Shown piece after piece: positions 37,274-48,306 of a stretch of 64,000 nt of DNA. Every line of letters begins with the position of its first letter. Position 1 is the stretch's first letter. The position numbers and the translations under genes are program-made. Origin of the DNA: Dechloromonas sp. TW-R-39-2. Its GTDB lineage: Bacteria; Pseudomonadota; Gammaproteobacteria; Burkholderiales; Rhodocyclaceae. The stretch lies in assembly GCF_016864195.1 (NCBI RefSeq), contig NZ_CP045202.1, positions 1,016,001-1,080,000 on the forward strand. The letters run 5' to 3'. The notes under the pieces were generated by a model, which saw only the letters and a list, made by a program, of their open reading frames with translations, ran no database searches and was not told the origin of the DNA.

Positions 37274-37304
37274 CAAAAAAGAAAAGGCAGCCGAAGCTGC
37301 CTTT
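37274..37304 (-). terminator. Rho-independent terminator after cytochrome c4 gene
   Basis: Minus-strand stem AAAGGCAGC / GCTGCCTTT closed by a TTCG tetraloop, followed by TTCTTTTTT (plus-strand 37274-37282). It lies 23 bases past the stop of the cytochrome gene. Confidence 0.92.
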
Positions 37305-37326
37305 GCATTGGGTTTTCTGCCTTGGC

Positions 37327-37962
37327 TTAACGCAGGCCGGCGGCGTATTCCGATACGGCCTTGATTTCAACGTCCGAAAGCTTGGCGGCGATCGTGCGCA
37401 TCATTTTTTCCGGGTCGTTGGCGCGTTCGTCGGCGCGGAATGCTTTCAGTTGGGCTTCGGTGTATTCCGGGAACTGGCCAGCCAGCTTCGGATACTGTGC
37501 CGGCAGACCTGCGCCAGCCGGGCCGTGACAGCCTGCACAGGCAGGAACGCCCTTCTTGTAGTCGCCTTGGCGCCACAGTTTCTGGCCCAGAGCAATCTTG
37601 GTTTCATCCTTGGCAGATGCCGGCTTGGCTTTCTGGCTGGCAAACCAGGCGGCGACATTTTTCATGTCGTCGTCAGAAAGCGGTGCGGCCATGCCACCCA
37701 TGATCGGGTTGTTGCGGGCAGCCGGCTTGCCATCGGCAGCCTTGAAATTCTTCAGTTGCTTGTAGATGTACTCTTCAACCTGGCCAGCCAGATGCGGATT
37801 GGCTGAAGCGGCGCTGTTGCCGTCGGCGCCGTGACAGGCGACACAAACGGTCTCGGCAATAACCTTGCCCTTGGCAGGGTCGGCTTTGGTTTTGGCTTCT
37901 TCGGAAGCGTTGGCGATGAAACTGGTGGCGAGAAGGACTGCCATTGCCGCTGTACGGATCAT
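37327..37962 (-). CDS. Diheme cytochrome c4
   Basis: Periplasmic electron carrier to terminal oxidases, 211 residues. Signal peptide MIRTAAMAVLLATSFIANA. Two class I heme domains with CVACH (about 41) and CAGCH (about 143), and distal Met candidates in NNPIMGGMAAPL and DPEKMMRTIAAKLS. Start at 37960-37962 is fixed by AAGGAG seven bases upstream. A seven-codon extension in frame is not supported. Divergent from engB. Confidence 0.94.
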   Translation of the reverse strand: MIRTAAMAVLLATSFIANASEEAKTKADPAKGKVIAETVCVACHGADGNSAASANPHLAGQVEEYIYKQLKNFKAADGKPAARNNPIMGGMAAPLSDDDMKNVAAWFASQKAKPASAKDETKIALGQKLWRQGDYKKGVPACAGCHGPAGAGLPAQYPKLAGQFPEYTEAQLKAFRADERANDPEKMMRTIAAKLSDVEIKAVSEYAAGLR

Positions 37963-38071
37963 TTTCGAACTCCTTGTGCGCATCTCGAGGCGCTTTTGAC
38001 CGGGACTGAAGTTACAAACCTGCTATTCTATAGCAGTTCTCCGCCGCGTTGGCGGGTCTTCCGAGTTTTTT

Positions 38072-38755
38072 ATGCCTCTGTTCCAAAAGGCGGTTTTCTT
38101 AACCACCGTTGCCAATCTCCGTGATTTACCCGCCGACTCTGTTCGGGAAGTAGCCTTCGCAGGCCGCTCCAATGCCGGTAAATCTTCTGCCATCAACACC
38201 CTGGCCGGTCGCGTGCGTCTGGCTTTCGTCAGCAAGACGCCGGGGCGAACCCAGCACCTGAATTATTTTACCTTGGCCGAGGGCAAGTACTTTGTCGACT
38301 TGCCTGGTTATGGCTACGCCAAGGCGCCCGAAGCGATTCGTTCGCAGTGGGAAGGGCTGATTGGGCCATATCTCAGCGAACGCGACCAACTGGCCGGTTT
38401 GGTGGTCATCATGGATATCCGTCGTCCGATGACGGATCTTGATCTGAAGTTGATCGACTGGTTCCGGCCGACCGGTCGCCCGATTCATATTCTGCTTTCC
38501 AAGGCAGACAAGCTCAGTCGACAGCAGCAAACCAAGGTGCTGCGTTCGGTGAAGGCCGAAGTGGCGACCTGGGGCGATGCGGCCCTGTACTCTGTGCAAC
38601 TCTTTTCCAGTCTGAAGAAGATGGGGGTTGAGGATGCCGAGGAGGTGCTGGCTGGCTGGCTGGATATGGAATACAAGCGCCCGGCTGTTGTTGCGCCGAA
38701 GCCAAAAAACAAAGTGCCCCCGGCTAAGGGGGGGCCGGGGGCAAAAATGCCCTGA
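38072..38755 (+). CDS. engB: Ribosome biogenesis GTPase EngB (YihA/YsxC)
   Basis: Essential GTPase for 50S assembly. 227 residues. G1 [15 protein letters not shown]2/switch [10 protein letters not shown]3 DLPGYGYAK and G4 SKADK. The C-terminal 25 residues are a Lys/Pro/Gly-rich tail whose DNA contains a GC-rich inverted repeat (about 38717-38744). The AT-rich leader between cytochrome c4 and this gene holds the divergent promoters, not further resolved. Confidence 0.95.
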   Translation: MPLFQKAVFLTTVANLRDLPADSVREVAFAGRSNAGKSSAINTLAGRVRLAFVSKTPGRTQHLNYFTLAEGKYFVDLPGYGYAKAPEAIRSQWEGLIGPYLSERDQLAGLVVIMDIRRPMTDLDLKLIDWFRPTGRPIHILLSKADKLSRQQQTKVLRSVKAEVATWGDAALYSVQLFSSLKKMGVEDAEEVLAGWLDMEYKRPAVVAPKPKNKVPPAKGGPGAKMP

Positions 38756-38882
38756 CGTGGTCAGAGCGCCCGCTCAGGGAGGTGAAGCGGGAGACAGCGC
38801 GAGCCATCTGCAGACTCTGACGTGTGTCAATGCCAAAAGTTCCGCGCTGCTGGAAAATATTCGCTGATTTTTTCGAGGTTGA

Positions 38883-39887
<1,005 letters not shown>

Positions 39888-39903
39888 GCGGTTGGCAGCC
39901 TTT

Positions 39904-39931
39904 AAAAAGGGCGGCCCAGGCCGCCCTTTTT
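39904..39931. terminator. Bidirectional terminator between hemB and slmA
   Basis: Perfect 13-base stem AAAAAGGGCGGCC / GGCCGCCCTTTTT with a two-base gap. It ends both convergent genes. Confidence 0.94.
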
Positions 39932-39935
39932 GCGT

Positions 39936-40544
39936 TTACCCGCCCGGTGCACCTGACTGCGACAGGCAGGCGAAATAAAGCATTGGCCACTGCTGTTGCC
40001 ACTGGGCCAGCGGTTCGCGGGTGAACCCGCTGCGCGCGTATTGTTCCCAGCGGCCAACGGCATAGCAGCGCAGCAGGTTGGCCAGTGAGGCGAAATCGGC
40101 ATCGGCTTTCAGGTTGTCCTGGGTGGCGGCAATACGTAGCGCCTGCTTGAGGGCCGCTTCCAGTTTGTCGAGCAGGGCATTGATCCGCTGTTGCAGACGT
40201 TCGTTTTCATTGACCAATGCGTCACCGATCAGGACGCGGGTCATGCCCCGATTTTTCTGGGCGAAGCGCAGTAGCAGGCTGAGAATTTGCTCAACCTGAT
40301 TGAAGCCCTGGCTTTCTTCGGCGGTGATCTGGTTGATGACGCCAAAAAGACTTTGTTCAATGAACTCGATCAGGCCTTCATACATCTGGGCCTTGCTGGC
40401 GAAATGGCGGTAAAGCGCCGCCTCCGAACAGTCAAGCTTGGCAGCCAGTGCTGCCGTGGTGATCTTTTCGCCTTTGGGTACTTCCAGCATCTCGGCGAGT
40501 GTTTGCAGAATTTGCAGGCGGCGTTCGCCCGGTTTGACGGCCAT
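39936..40544 (-). CDS. slmA: Nucleoid occlusion factor SlmA (TetR family)
   Basis: DNA-bound FtsZ antagonist that keeps division off the nucleoid. 202 residues. N-terminal HTH: ERRLQILQTLAEMLE, ITTAALAAKLDCSEAALYRHFASKAQMYEGLIEFIEQSLF closely follows E. coli SlmA. The ligand-binding half has RVLIGDALVNENERLQQRINALLDKLEA. Position next to a HAD 5'-nucleotidase and argB is the usual betaproteobacterial context, which supports SlmA over a generic TetR. Confidence 0.9.
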   Translation of the reverse strand: MAVKPGERRLQILQTLAEMLEVPKGEKITTAALAAKLDCSEAALYRHFASKAQMYEGLIEFIEQSLFGVINQITAEESQGFNQVEQILSLLLRFAQKNRGMTRVLIGDALVNENERLQQRINALLDKLEAALKQALRIAATQDNLKADADFASLANLLRCYAVGRWEQYARSGFTREPLAQWQQQWPMLYFACLSQSGAPGG

Positions 40545-40583
40545 CGATCATCCCCTCTCGATTCCTTGATTTTTGTCCGGAAA

Positions 40584-41225
40584 TTATAGTCGACCGCAAC
40601 GTTGCGGCAACTGCAGGACGGAGCGAATCTTGACGTCAACAAAAGGTGAGTGACGTGAGCCAGCACTTACCCACACCGTTTTCATGCCCAGCTTTTTGGC
40701 GCTGACCAAATTGACCAGACTGTCTTCGACCATGATGCAACGGCGTGGATTCAGGTGCTCTTGGCGAAGCAGGGTGCGAAATCCCTGCAGCATCGGCTTG
40801 GGTTTGAATTTAAGGTTTTCAACCGCGTAGACCGCAGCAAAATGCTTGTCCAGTCCGGTCAGGCGGAGGATTTCATGGGCGTAATGTCCTGGCGCATTCG
40901 AAAAGAGAATTTTCTTGCCAGGTAGTCGCTGCAGCATGTGCAAGGTGGCGCGCTGAAAGACAAGTTGGCGCTGAAGCTCGGGAAATTGGTGGGTTTCCTC
41001 CAGGAAGTGCTGCGGGTCGGTGCCATGGTGTCGCATCATGCCGAGCATGGTTGCGCCGTAGCGTGTCCAGTAGTCCTGGCGAATGCGGTTCGCTTCATCT
41101 TCGTCGACGCTCAGGTGGCGTTCAATGTATTGCCGCATCGATAGATTGATGTGCGGGAAAATGTGCGCCGAGGCGTTGTGCAGCGTGTTGTCGAGATCGA
41201 ATAGCCAAACGGGGTTGTGCATCAT
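40584..41225 (-). CDS. HAD-family pyrimidine 5'-nucleotidase
   Basis: 213 residues from the ATG at 41223-41225 (MMHNPVWLFDLDNTLHNAS). A TTG three codons up is less likely. HAD motifs: I DLDNTL, II FSNAPGHYA, III lysine in FKPKPMLQGF and IV VEDSLVNL. The family member next to argB is annotated as pyrimidine 5'-nucleotidase. Substrate by family only. Its C-terminal codons contain a copy of the 10-mer GTCGACCGCA (40589-40598). Confidence 0.87.
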   Translation of the reverse strand: MMHNPVWLFDLDNTLHNASAHIFPHINLSMRQYIERHLSVDEDEANRIRQDYWTRYGATMLGMMRHHGTDPQHFLEETHQFPELQRQLVFQRATLHMLQRLPGKKILFSNAPGHYAHEILRLTGLDKHFAAVYAVENLKFKPKPMLQGFRTLLRQEHLNPRRCIMVEDSLVNLVSAKKLGMKTVWVSAGSRHSPFVDVKIRSVLQLPQRCGRL

Positions 41226-41233
41226 GGTGGGCA

Positions 41234-41258
41234 ATAAAAAAGCCCGCTGGGCGGGCTT
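41234..41258 (-). terminator. Rho-independent terminator after argB
   Basis: Minus-strand AAGCCCGC, 3-base loop, GCGGGCTT followed by TTTTATT (plus 41234-41239 A run). It lies between the argB stop and the HAD gene start, so the HAD gene needs its own promoter or read-through. Confidence 0.85.
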
Positions 41259-41263
41259 GGGGA

Positions 41264-42665
<1,402 letters not shown>

Positions 42666-42669
<4 letters not shown>

Positions 42670-43094
42670 GCCTCGGGCAGGGTGTTCAGGGCCGGGTTGG
42701 GGGTGTCGAGCAGAACCCAGAACAGAATGCTGTCCGTACGCAGCGTTTCGGCGGCCGATTGCAGCACTTCGAGTAATGTCGCGAAGGCTTCCGGTTGGGC
42801 CGCGCAGAGTCGTTGCGTGCCAAAGATCGAGATGATCCGTCCATTTTCTGTCAGCCATTCGGCATCGGTCAGGCAGTCGAACAAAGCATCCAGATTTGCG
42901 CCGTACCAGGCAGGAAAGTGCAGGGTGCTGCCGATTTTCTTGAGTGCGCCGGAAATCGTTGAGTGGCGAGCCAGGTCAATCGTCTGGATGCTTTGCTGGC
43001 CGGCTTGGGCCTGAGCCTCGAAGGCGGGGCGACGTTCGGCGGAGAGGTAATACACCCCGTTATGCTCGGCCCGCAGGGTGAGAGGCTGGGTCAT
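42666..43094 (-). CDS. Barstar-family ribonuclease inhibitor
   Basis: 142 residues, cytoplasmic. The barstar core lies at about 45-85: ISGALKKIGSTLHFPAWYGANLDALFDCLTD, where the FPxWYGxNLDAL segment and following acidic helix form the barnase-blocking surface. A 40-residue N-terminal extension precedes the core. It starts three bases after the stop of the secreted barnase-type RNase, so the pair is a nuclease with its intracellular antidote. Confidence 0.9.
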
Positions 43095-43097
43095 CGC

Positions 43098-43454
43098 TTA
43101 CTCCCGTATGCGCCGGAAGGACGCGTAGTGGTCCTCGGTGTAGTAGAACTCGTCGCTGTTTCCGGCAATGATCCGGCGTGCTCCGCGACTGCGGACGCCC
43201 GGTGTCTTGACCGTGTATTCACGGTAATAGCCACGTTTTTGCAGCGGCAGGCGCTTTTCGAAATTGCCGAAAACAATGCCGTCACGGGGAAAGGGGAAAG
43301 GCCCCCCATCCTTGATCAGACGCAGTGTTTGGCGAGCCTCGATCGGCAAATCACCAACGGGAATGCCGTCGACCGCAGTATTGCCCCAAGTGAAGCCAAA
43401 TGCGCTTCCGATGGCCAGCCAGGCGACCAGCAGGAAGCGCATCCAGATCATCAT
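43098..43454 (-). CDS. Secreted barnase/RNase N1-type guanyl-specific ribonuclease
   Basis: 118 residues. Signal peptide (MRFLLVAWLAIGSAFG), mature domain of about 95 residues. Landmarks matching barnase: IVFGNFEKRLP (guanine-recognition region), the catalytic Glu in YYREYTV, the Arg in SRGARRIIAG and the general-acid His in YTEDHYASFRRIRE at the C-terminus. All three catalytic residue types are present, so it should be active outside the cytoplasm. It starts seven bases after aspS and is followed by barstar. Confidence 0.88.
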   Translation of the reverse strand: MMIWMRFLLVAWLAIGSAFGFTWGNTAVDGIPVGDLPIEARQTLRLIKDGGPFPFPRDGIVFGNFEKRLPLQKRGYYREYTVKTPGVRSRGARRIIAGNSDEFYYTEDHYASFRRIRE

Positions 43455-43460
43455 CTTGCT

Positions 43461-45260
43461 TTAGGCCTTGGGGACGTCGACCTGCGTTTCCACCTTTTGA
43501 CGCAGGCGGATGTGCAATTCACGCAGTTGCTTTTCGTCGACCGGGGACGGTGCGTCGGTTAGCAGGCATTGGGCACGCTGGGTTTTCGGGAAGGCGATCA
43601 CGTCGCGGATCGACTCGGCACCGGTCATCATCGTGACGATACGGTCCAGGCCGAAGGCCAGGCCGCCGTGCGGTGGAGCACCGTACTTGAGCGCGTCGAG
43701 CAGGAAGCCGAACTTGGCTTGCTGTTCTTCCGGGCCGATGTTGAGGGCCGAGAAAACCTTTTCCTGTACTTCGGAACGGTGGATACGAACCGAGCCGCCC
43801 CCCAGTTCCCAGCCGTTCAGCGCCAGGTCGTAGGCCTTGGCCAGGCACTTGCCCGGATCCGTTTCGAGGAACTGCAGGTGCTCGTCCTTCGGGCTGGTGA
43901 ACGGGTGGTGACAGGCGGTCCAGCGCTTGGATTCGTCGTCGTATTCAAACATCGGGAAGTCGATGACCCACAGCGGAGCCCACTTGGCGCCGGTGACGAA
44001 GCCCTTTTCATGGCCGATCTTGATGCGCAGTGCGCCGAGGGCGTCGTTGACGATCTTGGCCTTGTCGGCGCCGAAGAAAATCAGGTCGCCGGATTGCGCG
44101 CCGGTGCGTTCGATGACGGCCTTGAGCGAGGCTTCGGAAAGATTCTTGACGATTGGCGACTGGAGGCCGGTTTCGTTGATTTGCGTGACGTCGTTGACCT
44201 TGATGTAGGCCAGACCCTTGGCGCCGTAGATGCCGACGAACTGGGTGTAGGCGTCGATCTCGCCGCGGGTCAGCGTAGCGCCGCCCGGAATGCGCATGGC
44301 CGCAATACGGCCGCCAGCACTGTTGGCGACACCGGCAAAGACCTTGAAGGCGACATCCTTGAAGGCATCGGTGACTTCGGTCAGTTCGAGGGTGACGCGC
44401 AAATCCGGCTTGTCTGAACCGAAGCGATGCATGGCTTCGGCGTAGGTCATGCGCGGAAATTCCGGCAGGTCCACGTCGATTGCTTCCTTGAACACGGTGC
44501 GGATCAGCTTTTCCATCAGGGCTGTGATTTCAGCCTCGCTCATGAACGAGGTTTCGATATCGACCTGGGTGAATTCTGGTTGGCGGTCGGCGCGCAGGTC
44601 TTCGTCGCGGAAACACTTGACGATCTGGTAGTAGCGGTCGTAACCGGCGACCATCAGCAGCTGCTTGAAGAGTTGCGGGGATTGCGGCAGGGCGAAGAAC
44701 TGGCCGTCATGGACGCGCGACGGAACCAGATAGTCACGAGCGCCTTCCGGGGTCGACTTGGTCAGCATCGGCGTTTCGATGTCGATGAAGCCGTTGTCGT
44801 CGAGGAAGCGACGGAAAGCGCGCGCAGTTTTGTAGCGCAGCATCAGGTTGTTCTGCATCTGCGGGCGACGCAGGTCGATGACGCGATGGGTCAGGCGAAC
44901 GTTTTCCGACAGATTGTCTTCGTCGAGTTGGAACGGCGGGGTGACCGAGGCGTTCAACACTTCGATTTCCTGGCACAGGATTTCGATTTCGCCGGATGCC
45001 AGGTTAGCATTGGTCGTGCCGGCCGGACGCGGACGAACTTTGCCGGTGATTTTCAGGCAGAACTCGTTGCGTACGGATTCGGCGATGGCGAACATTTCAG
45101 GGCGGTCAGGGTCGCAAACGACTTGCGCCAGACCCTCGCGGTCGCGCAGGTCGATGAAGATAACGCCGCCGTGGTCGCGCCGACGATGGGCCCAGCCGCA
45201 CAGGGTGACGATTTGCCCGTCGAGGGCGGCATTGAGTTGTCCGCAGTAATGGGTACGCAT
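43461..45260 (-). CDS. aspS: Aspartate--tRNA ligase
   Basis: Class IIb synthetase, 599 residues, the bacterial length with the GAD insertion. N-terminal OB-fold ([23 protein letters not shown]), motif 2 [25 protein letters not shown] and motif 3 [16 protein letters not shown]. Start [11 protein letters not shown] matches the family. Whether it is discriminating or also charges tRNA-Asn cannot be judged here. Confidence 0.98.
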   Translation of the reverse strand: MRTHYCGQLNAALDGQIVTLCGWAHRRRDHGGVIFIDLRDREGLAQVVCDPDRPEMFAIAESVRNEFCLKITGKVRPRPAGTTNANLASGEIEILCQEIEVLNASVTPPFQLDEDNLSENVRLTHRVIDLRRPQMQNNLMLRYKTARAFRRFLDDNGFIDIETPMLTKSTPEGARDYLVPSRVHDGQFFALPQSPQLFKQLLMVAGYDRYYQIVKCFRDEDLRADRQPEFTQVDIETSFMSEAEITALMEKLIRTVFKEAIDVDLPEFPRMTYAEAMHRFGSDKPDLRVTLELTEVTDAFKDVAFKVFAGVANSAGGRIAAMRIPGGATLTRGEIDAYTQFVGIYGAKGLAYIKVNDVTQINETGLQSPIVKNLSEASLKAVIERTGAQSGDLIFFGADKAKIVNDALGALRIKIGHEKGFVTGAKWAPLWVIDFPMFEYDDESKRWTACHHPFTSPKDEHLQFLETDPGKCLAKAYDLALNGWELGGGSVRIHRSEVQEKVFSALNIGPEEQQAKFGFLLDALKYGAPPHGGLAFGLDRIVTMMTGAESIRDVIAFPKTQRAQCLLTDAPSPVDEKQLRELHIRLRQKVETQVDVPKA

Positions 45261-45277
45261 GAAGCTTTCCGGTTGAT

Positions 45278-45916
45278 TCAGGTGTTGGTGATAACGCGCG
45301 GGTTGGGTGGCGGTGCCACGACCCCCATCGAGATAATGTATTTCAGGGCTTCGTCGACCGTCATGTCGAGCTCCTGTACTTCGCTGGATGGCATCATCAG
45401 GAAGAAGCCGGAGGTCGGGTTAGGGGTCGTCGGAACATAAACGCTGACATAGTCGCCATCAAGGTGGTTGACAACGTCACCACCGGGCTGCCCCGTCAGA
45501 AAGGCAATGGTCCAGCTTCCCTGGTGCGGGTAGCGAACCAGGACTGCCTTGCGGAAAGCATTGCCGTTAGGCGAGAAGAGCGTGTCTGAAACCTGCTTGA
45601 CGCTGTTGTAGACCGAATTCACGACAGGGATGCGGGCCAGAAGTTTTTCCCACCAGACCACCAGTTTTTGTCCGATGAAATTGGCTGCCAGCAGTCCGGT
45701 CAGCAGGATCATGCCCAACGTTAACAGTGCGCCAGCGCCAGGAATGGCGAAGCCGAAGAGGTGTTGAGGATGAATTGACTCGGGCAGGAGCCGCAGTGAC
45801 TGGTCGAGTGCGCTGACTATGGTCGACAGCACCCACCCGGTAATGACCAGGGGGACCCAGATGAGTAGCCCGGTAATGAAGTAACGTTTGATCAATTGGC
45901 CCCGCACGGAGTGCAT
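45278..45916 (-). CDS. DUF502-family inner-membrane protein
   Basis: 212 residues. Two to three hydrophobic segments ([42 protein letters not shown]), then [18 protein letters not shown], a DUF502 hallmark, and [18 protein letters not shown]. Function unknown. Its start overlaps the end of the FmdB-type gene by 25 bases, and aspS follows 17 bases on; the FmdB-DUF502-aspS order is conserved in betaproteobacteria. Confidence 0.9.
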   Translation of the reverse strand: MHSVRGQLIKRYFITGLLIWVPLVITGWVLSTIVSALDQSLRLLPESIHPQHLFGFAIPGAGALLTLGMILLTGLLAANFIGQKLVVWWEKLLARIPVVNSVYNSVKQVSDTLFSPNGNAFRKAVLVRYPHQGSWTIAFLTGQPGGDVVNHLDGDYVSVYVPTTPNPTSGFFLMMPSSEVQELDMTVDEALKYIISMGVVAPPPNPRVITNT

Positions 45917-46146
45917 GCTCCCGATCCGCCCTGGCAGGGTGGGGTGCTGTCAGCTGGCTTGCTGCCGCCTTTGAAGTCTGTGGCATACCAGCCGCTGCCC
46001 TTGAGCTGAAAACCAGCGGCCGACAGCAGCTTGCTGTAACTTTCCTTACCGCAGGCCGGGCATGTGGTGAGCTGCGGATCGCTCATCTTTTGAAGATGTT
46101 CTTTCTGGGCGCCGCAGGAGTCGCAGCGATACTCGTAAATCGGCAT
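45892..46146 (-). CDS. FmdB-family zinc-ribbon protein
   Basis: 84 residues from the ATG at 46144-46146, preceded by GGAGGAATCAC. The N-terminal zinc ribbon MPIYEYRCDSCGAQKEHLQ and CPACG is the FmdB signature. The C-terminus ends in a Cys-rich tail ([16 protein letters not shown]) that may bind metal. Putative regulatory role is by family name only. Confidence 0.92.
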   Translation of the reverse strand: MPIYEYRCDSCGAQKEHLQKMSDPQLTTCPACGKESYSKLLSAAGFQLKGSGWYATDFKGGSKPADSTPPCQGGSGACTPCGAN

Positions 46147-46216
46147 GTGATTCCTCCAAAACCTTGAATTATAACCGAGAGATGCTAGAGCCAATGTCAG
46201 GGCTGAGACTGATATT

Positions 46217-47065
46217 TCAGTAGATCAGTTCAAGGTAACGGTGTGTCAGCTCCGTTCCCCAAAACAGGGCGATGCCGCCTGCCGCGGCCAGATAAGGGCC
46301 GAATGGGATGGGGACGTTGCGTCCATGTCGTGCTGCAATGATCAAGGTAATGCCGACGCCGGCGCCAACCACGGAGGAGAGGAGGATGATGGTCGGCAGC
46401 ATCTGCCAGCCAAGCCATGCACCGAGGGCGGCGAGCAGTTTGAAGTCACCATATCCCATGCCTTCTTTGCCGGTCGCCAGTTTGAATAGCCAGAAAACAG
46501 ACCAGAGTGCTAGGTAGCCAGCCATTGCGCCAATTACGGCCGATGGCAGATCCGTGAATGTGCCTGTGATATTCAGCGCCAGTCCGCACCAGAGCAGTGG
46601 AAGCGTCATGGAATCAGGGAGTAGTTGTGTATCAAAGTCGATCGCTGCTAGCCCGATCAGCATCCAGATCAGAAACAGAGCCCCCAGAGCCTGCAGGCTA
46701 GGACCGAAGTGCCAAACCGTGAAGGCGGAAAGGGCTCCGGTGATGAATTCAATAACAGGGTAGCGAATCGAGATTTTCGTGTGGCAGGACGCGCATTTTC
46801 CTTTGAGCAACAGATAGCTGATAACCGGAATGTTTTGACTGGCCGTAATGCAATGACCGCACGCCGGGCAACGGGAGCTAGGTTTCGACAAACTGAGCGC
46901 TTCCCCGGTCGACACTGGTTTTCCCTGCAAATCGGCGCACTGTGCGTGCCAATCGAGCTCCATCATTTTGGGGAGTCGGTGAATCACGACGTTCAGGAAG
47001 CTGCCGATACACAAGCCCAATACGGCTGCCATGCCGGCAAGAACAGCAAGTGAGTCAGGAAGCAT
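46217..47065 (-). CDS. pilD: Type IV prepilin peptidase/N-methyltransferase PilD
   Basis: Cleaves and N-methylates type IV pilins at the inner membrane. 282 residues, about eight hydrophobic segments. Zinc-binding pairs CPACGHC and CASCH are intact. Catalytic aspartates are in AIDFDTQLLPD and GMGYGDFKLLAALGAW. ATG overlaps the pilC stop (ATGA). Third gene of pilB-pilC-pilD. Confidence 0.96.
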   Translation of the reverse strand: MLPDSLAVLAGMAAVLGLCIGSFLNVVIHRLPKMMELDWHAQCADLQGKPVSTGEALSLSKPSSRCPACGHCITASQNIPVISYLLLKGKCASCHTKISIRYPVIEFITGALSAFTVWHFGPSLQALGALFLIWMLIGLAAIDFDTQLLPDSMTLPLLWCGLALNITGTFTDLPSAVIGAMAGYLALWSVFWLFKLATGKEGMGYGDFKLLAALGAWLGWQMLPTIILLSSVVGAGVGITLIIAARHGRNVPIPFGPYLAAAGGIALFWGTELTHRYLELIY

Positions 47066-48291
47066 CAGACAACTGAACCAAGTTTGAATATGGGGAGGTA
47101 CATTGAAACCACCATGCCGCCGATCAGTGTACCCAGAACGACCATGATGATGGGTTCCATCAGACTGGACATGGCCTCGACCGCATCATCGACTTCCTGT
47201 TCAAAGAAGTCAGCAACCTTGGAAAGCATTGAGTCCAGAGCTCCGGATTCTTCTCCGATCGCAACCATTTGTGTCACCATATTCGGGAAAATGTTCACGT
47301 TCTGCATTGCCGTGGTCAGGCTGGTACCTGTGGATACTTCGCCTTGAATCTGCTTTGTCGCAATTTTGTACACGTGGTTGCCGGCAGCACCACCCACCGA
47401 GTCGAGTGACTCAACGAGAGGAACGCCTGCCGCAAACATGGTTGCCAATGTTCTGGTCCACCGGGCAATAACGGATTTTCGGACTATTTCTCCGAAGACT
47501 GGTGCACGCAACAGCAGGCGGTCCATGACGATTTGTATTTTTTCGGAGCGGCGCCAGCTTTCGATAAAGAAGTACAGACCTCCGCCGATAAGCCCGAATA
47601 TGGCCCACCAATAAGCGACAAAAAAATCCGATATGGCAATCACAATCAATGTTGGTGCAGGCAGGTCTGCACCAAAACTTTTGAAAACATCTTTAAATGC
47701 CGGAATGACGAAGATCATGATCACGGCAGTAATAATGAATGCCACGACAATAACTGCGATCGGATAGAACAAGGCTGACTTGATCTTGCTCTTGATAGCG
47801 ATGATTTTTTCTTGGTAAGTCGCTAGGCGATCTAGAAGGCTATCCAGAATGCCGGCCTGTTCACCGGCTGAGACCAAATTGCAGTAGAGGGCGTCGAACT
47901 GCAGTGGGTATTTTCGAAATGCTTGAGAAAGTGAACTGCCTGTCTCGACATCTGCCTTGATGTCGAGAAGCAGTTTTCCTACGGCTGGGTTTGAGTGCCC
48001 TCTTCCGACAATATCAAACGACTGGAGCAGGGGGACGCCTGACTTCATCATGGTCGCCAATTGCCGGGTGAACAGGGCGATATCCTTGCCAGTGATCCGA
48101 CCGCCACTTTTGAAGCGGACTTTTTTGATCTTTGCATTCGTGATGCCTTGGCGCCGCAGTGTAGTCTGGACGACGGACTCGCTTGCCGCACGCATTTCTC
48201 CGCGTACGGTTTTTCCGTCGCGATTCTTGCCTTCCCATAAAAAAGGGGACTCCTTGACTGCCGAGGCTTTCGGTTTGGCGGCGGTAGCCAT
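47065..48291 (-). CDS. pilC: Type IV pilus inner-membrane platform protein PilC
   Basis: 408 residues, GspF family. Two T2SSF domains (about 70-195 and 275-395), each with a FTRQLATMMKSGVPLLQSF-like stretch (IALFTRQLATM; SVIARWTRTLATMFAAGVPLVESLD) and GEESGALD/GEQAGILD. Three transmembrane helices (FYPIAVIVVAFIITAVIMIFVIPAF, WWAIFGLIGGGLYFFI, PIIMVVLGTLIGGMVVSMYLPIF). Fifteen bases after pilB. Confidence 0.96.
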   Translation of the reverse strand: MATAAKPKASAVKESPFLWEGKNRDGKTVRGEMRAASESVVQTTLRRQGITNAKIKKVRFKSGGRITGKDIALFTRQLATMMKSGVPLLQSFDIVGRGHSNPAVGKLLLDIKADVETGSSLSQAFRKYPLQFDALYCNLVSAGEQAGILDSLLDRLATYQEKIIAIKSKIKSALFYPIAVIVVAFIITAVIMIFVIPAFKDVFKSFGADLPAPTLIVIAISDFFVAYWWAIFGLIGGGLYFFIESWRRSEKIQIVMDRLLLRAPVFGEIVRKSVIARWTRTLATMFAAGVPLVESLDSVGGAAGNHVYKIATKQIQGEVSTGTSLTTAMQNVNIFPNMVTQMVAIGEESGALDSMLSKVADFFEQEVDDAVEAMSSLMEPIIMVVLGTLIGGMVVSMYLPIFKLGSVV

Positions 48292-48306
48292 AATCCACTT
48301 TTCCTT

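Noticed and set aside
38717..38744. GC-rich inverted repeat at the engB 3' end as a terminator
   Set aside because: On the plus strand it is followed by AAAAATG, not a T tract, and it lies inside the engB coding end. It may form structure but does not meet terminator criteria.
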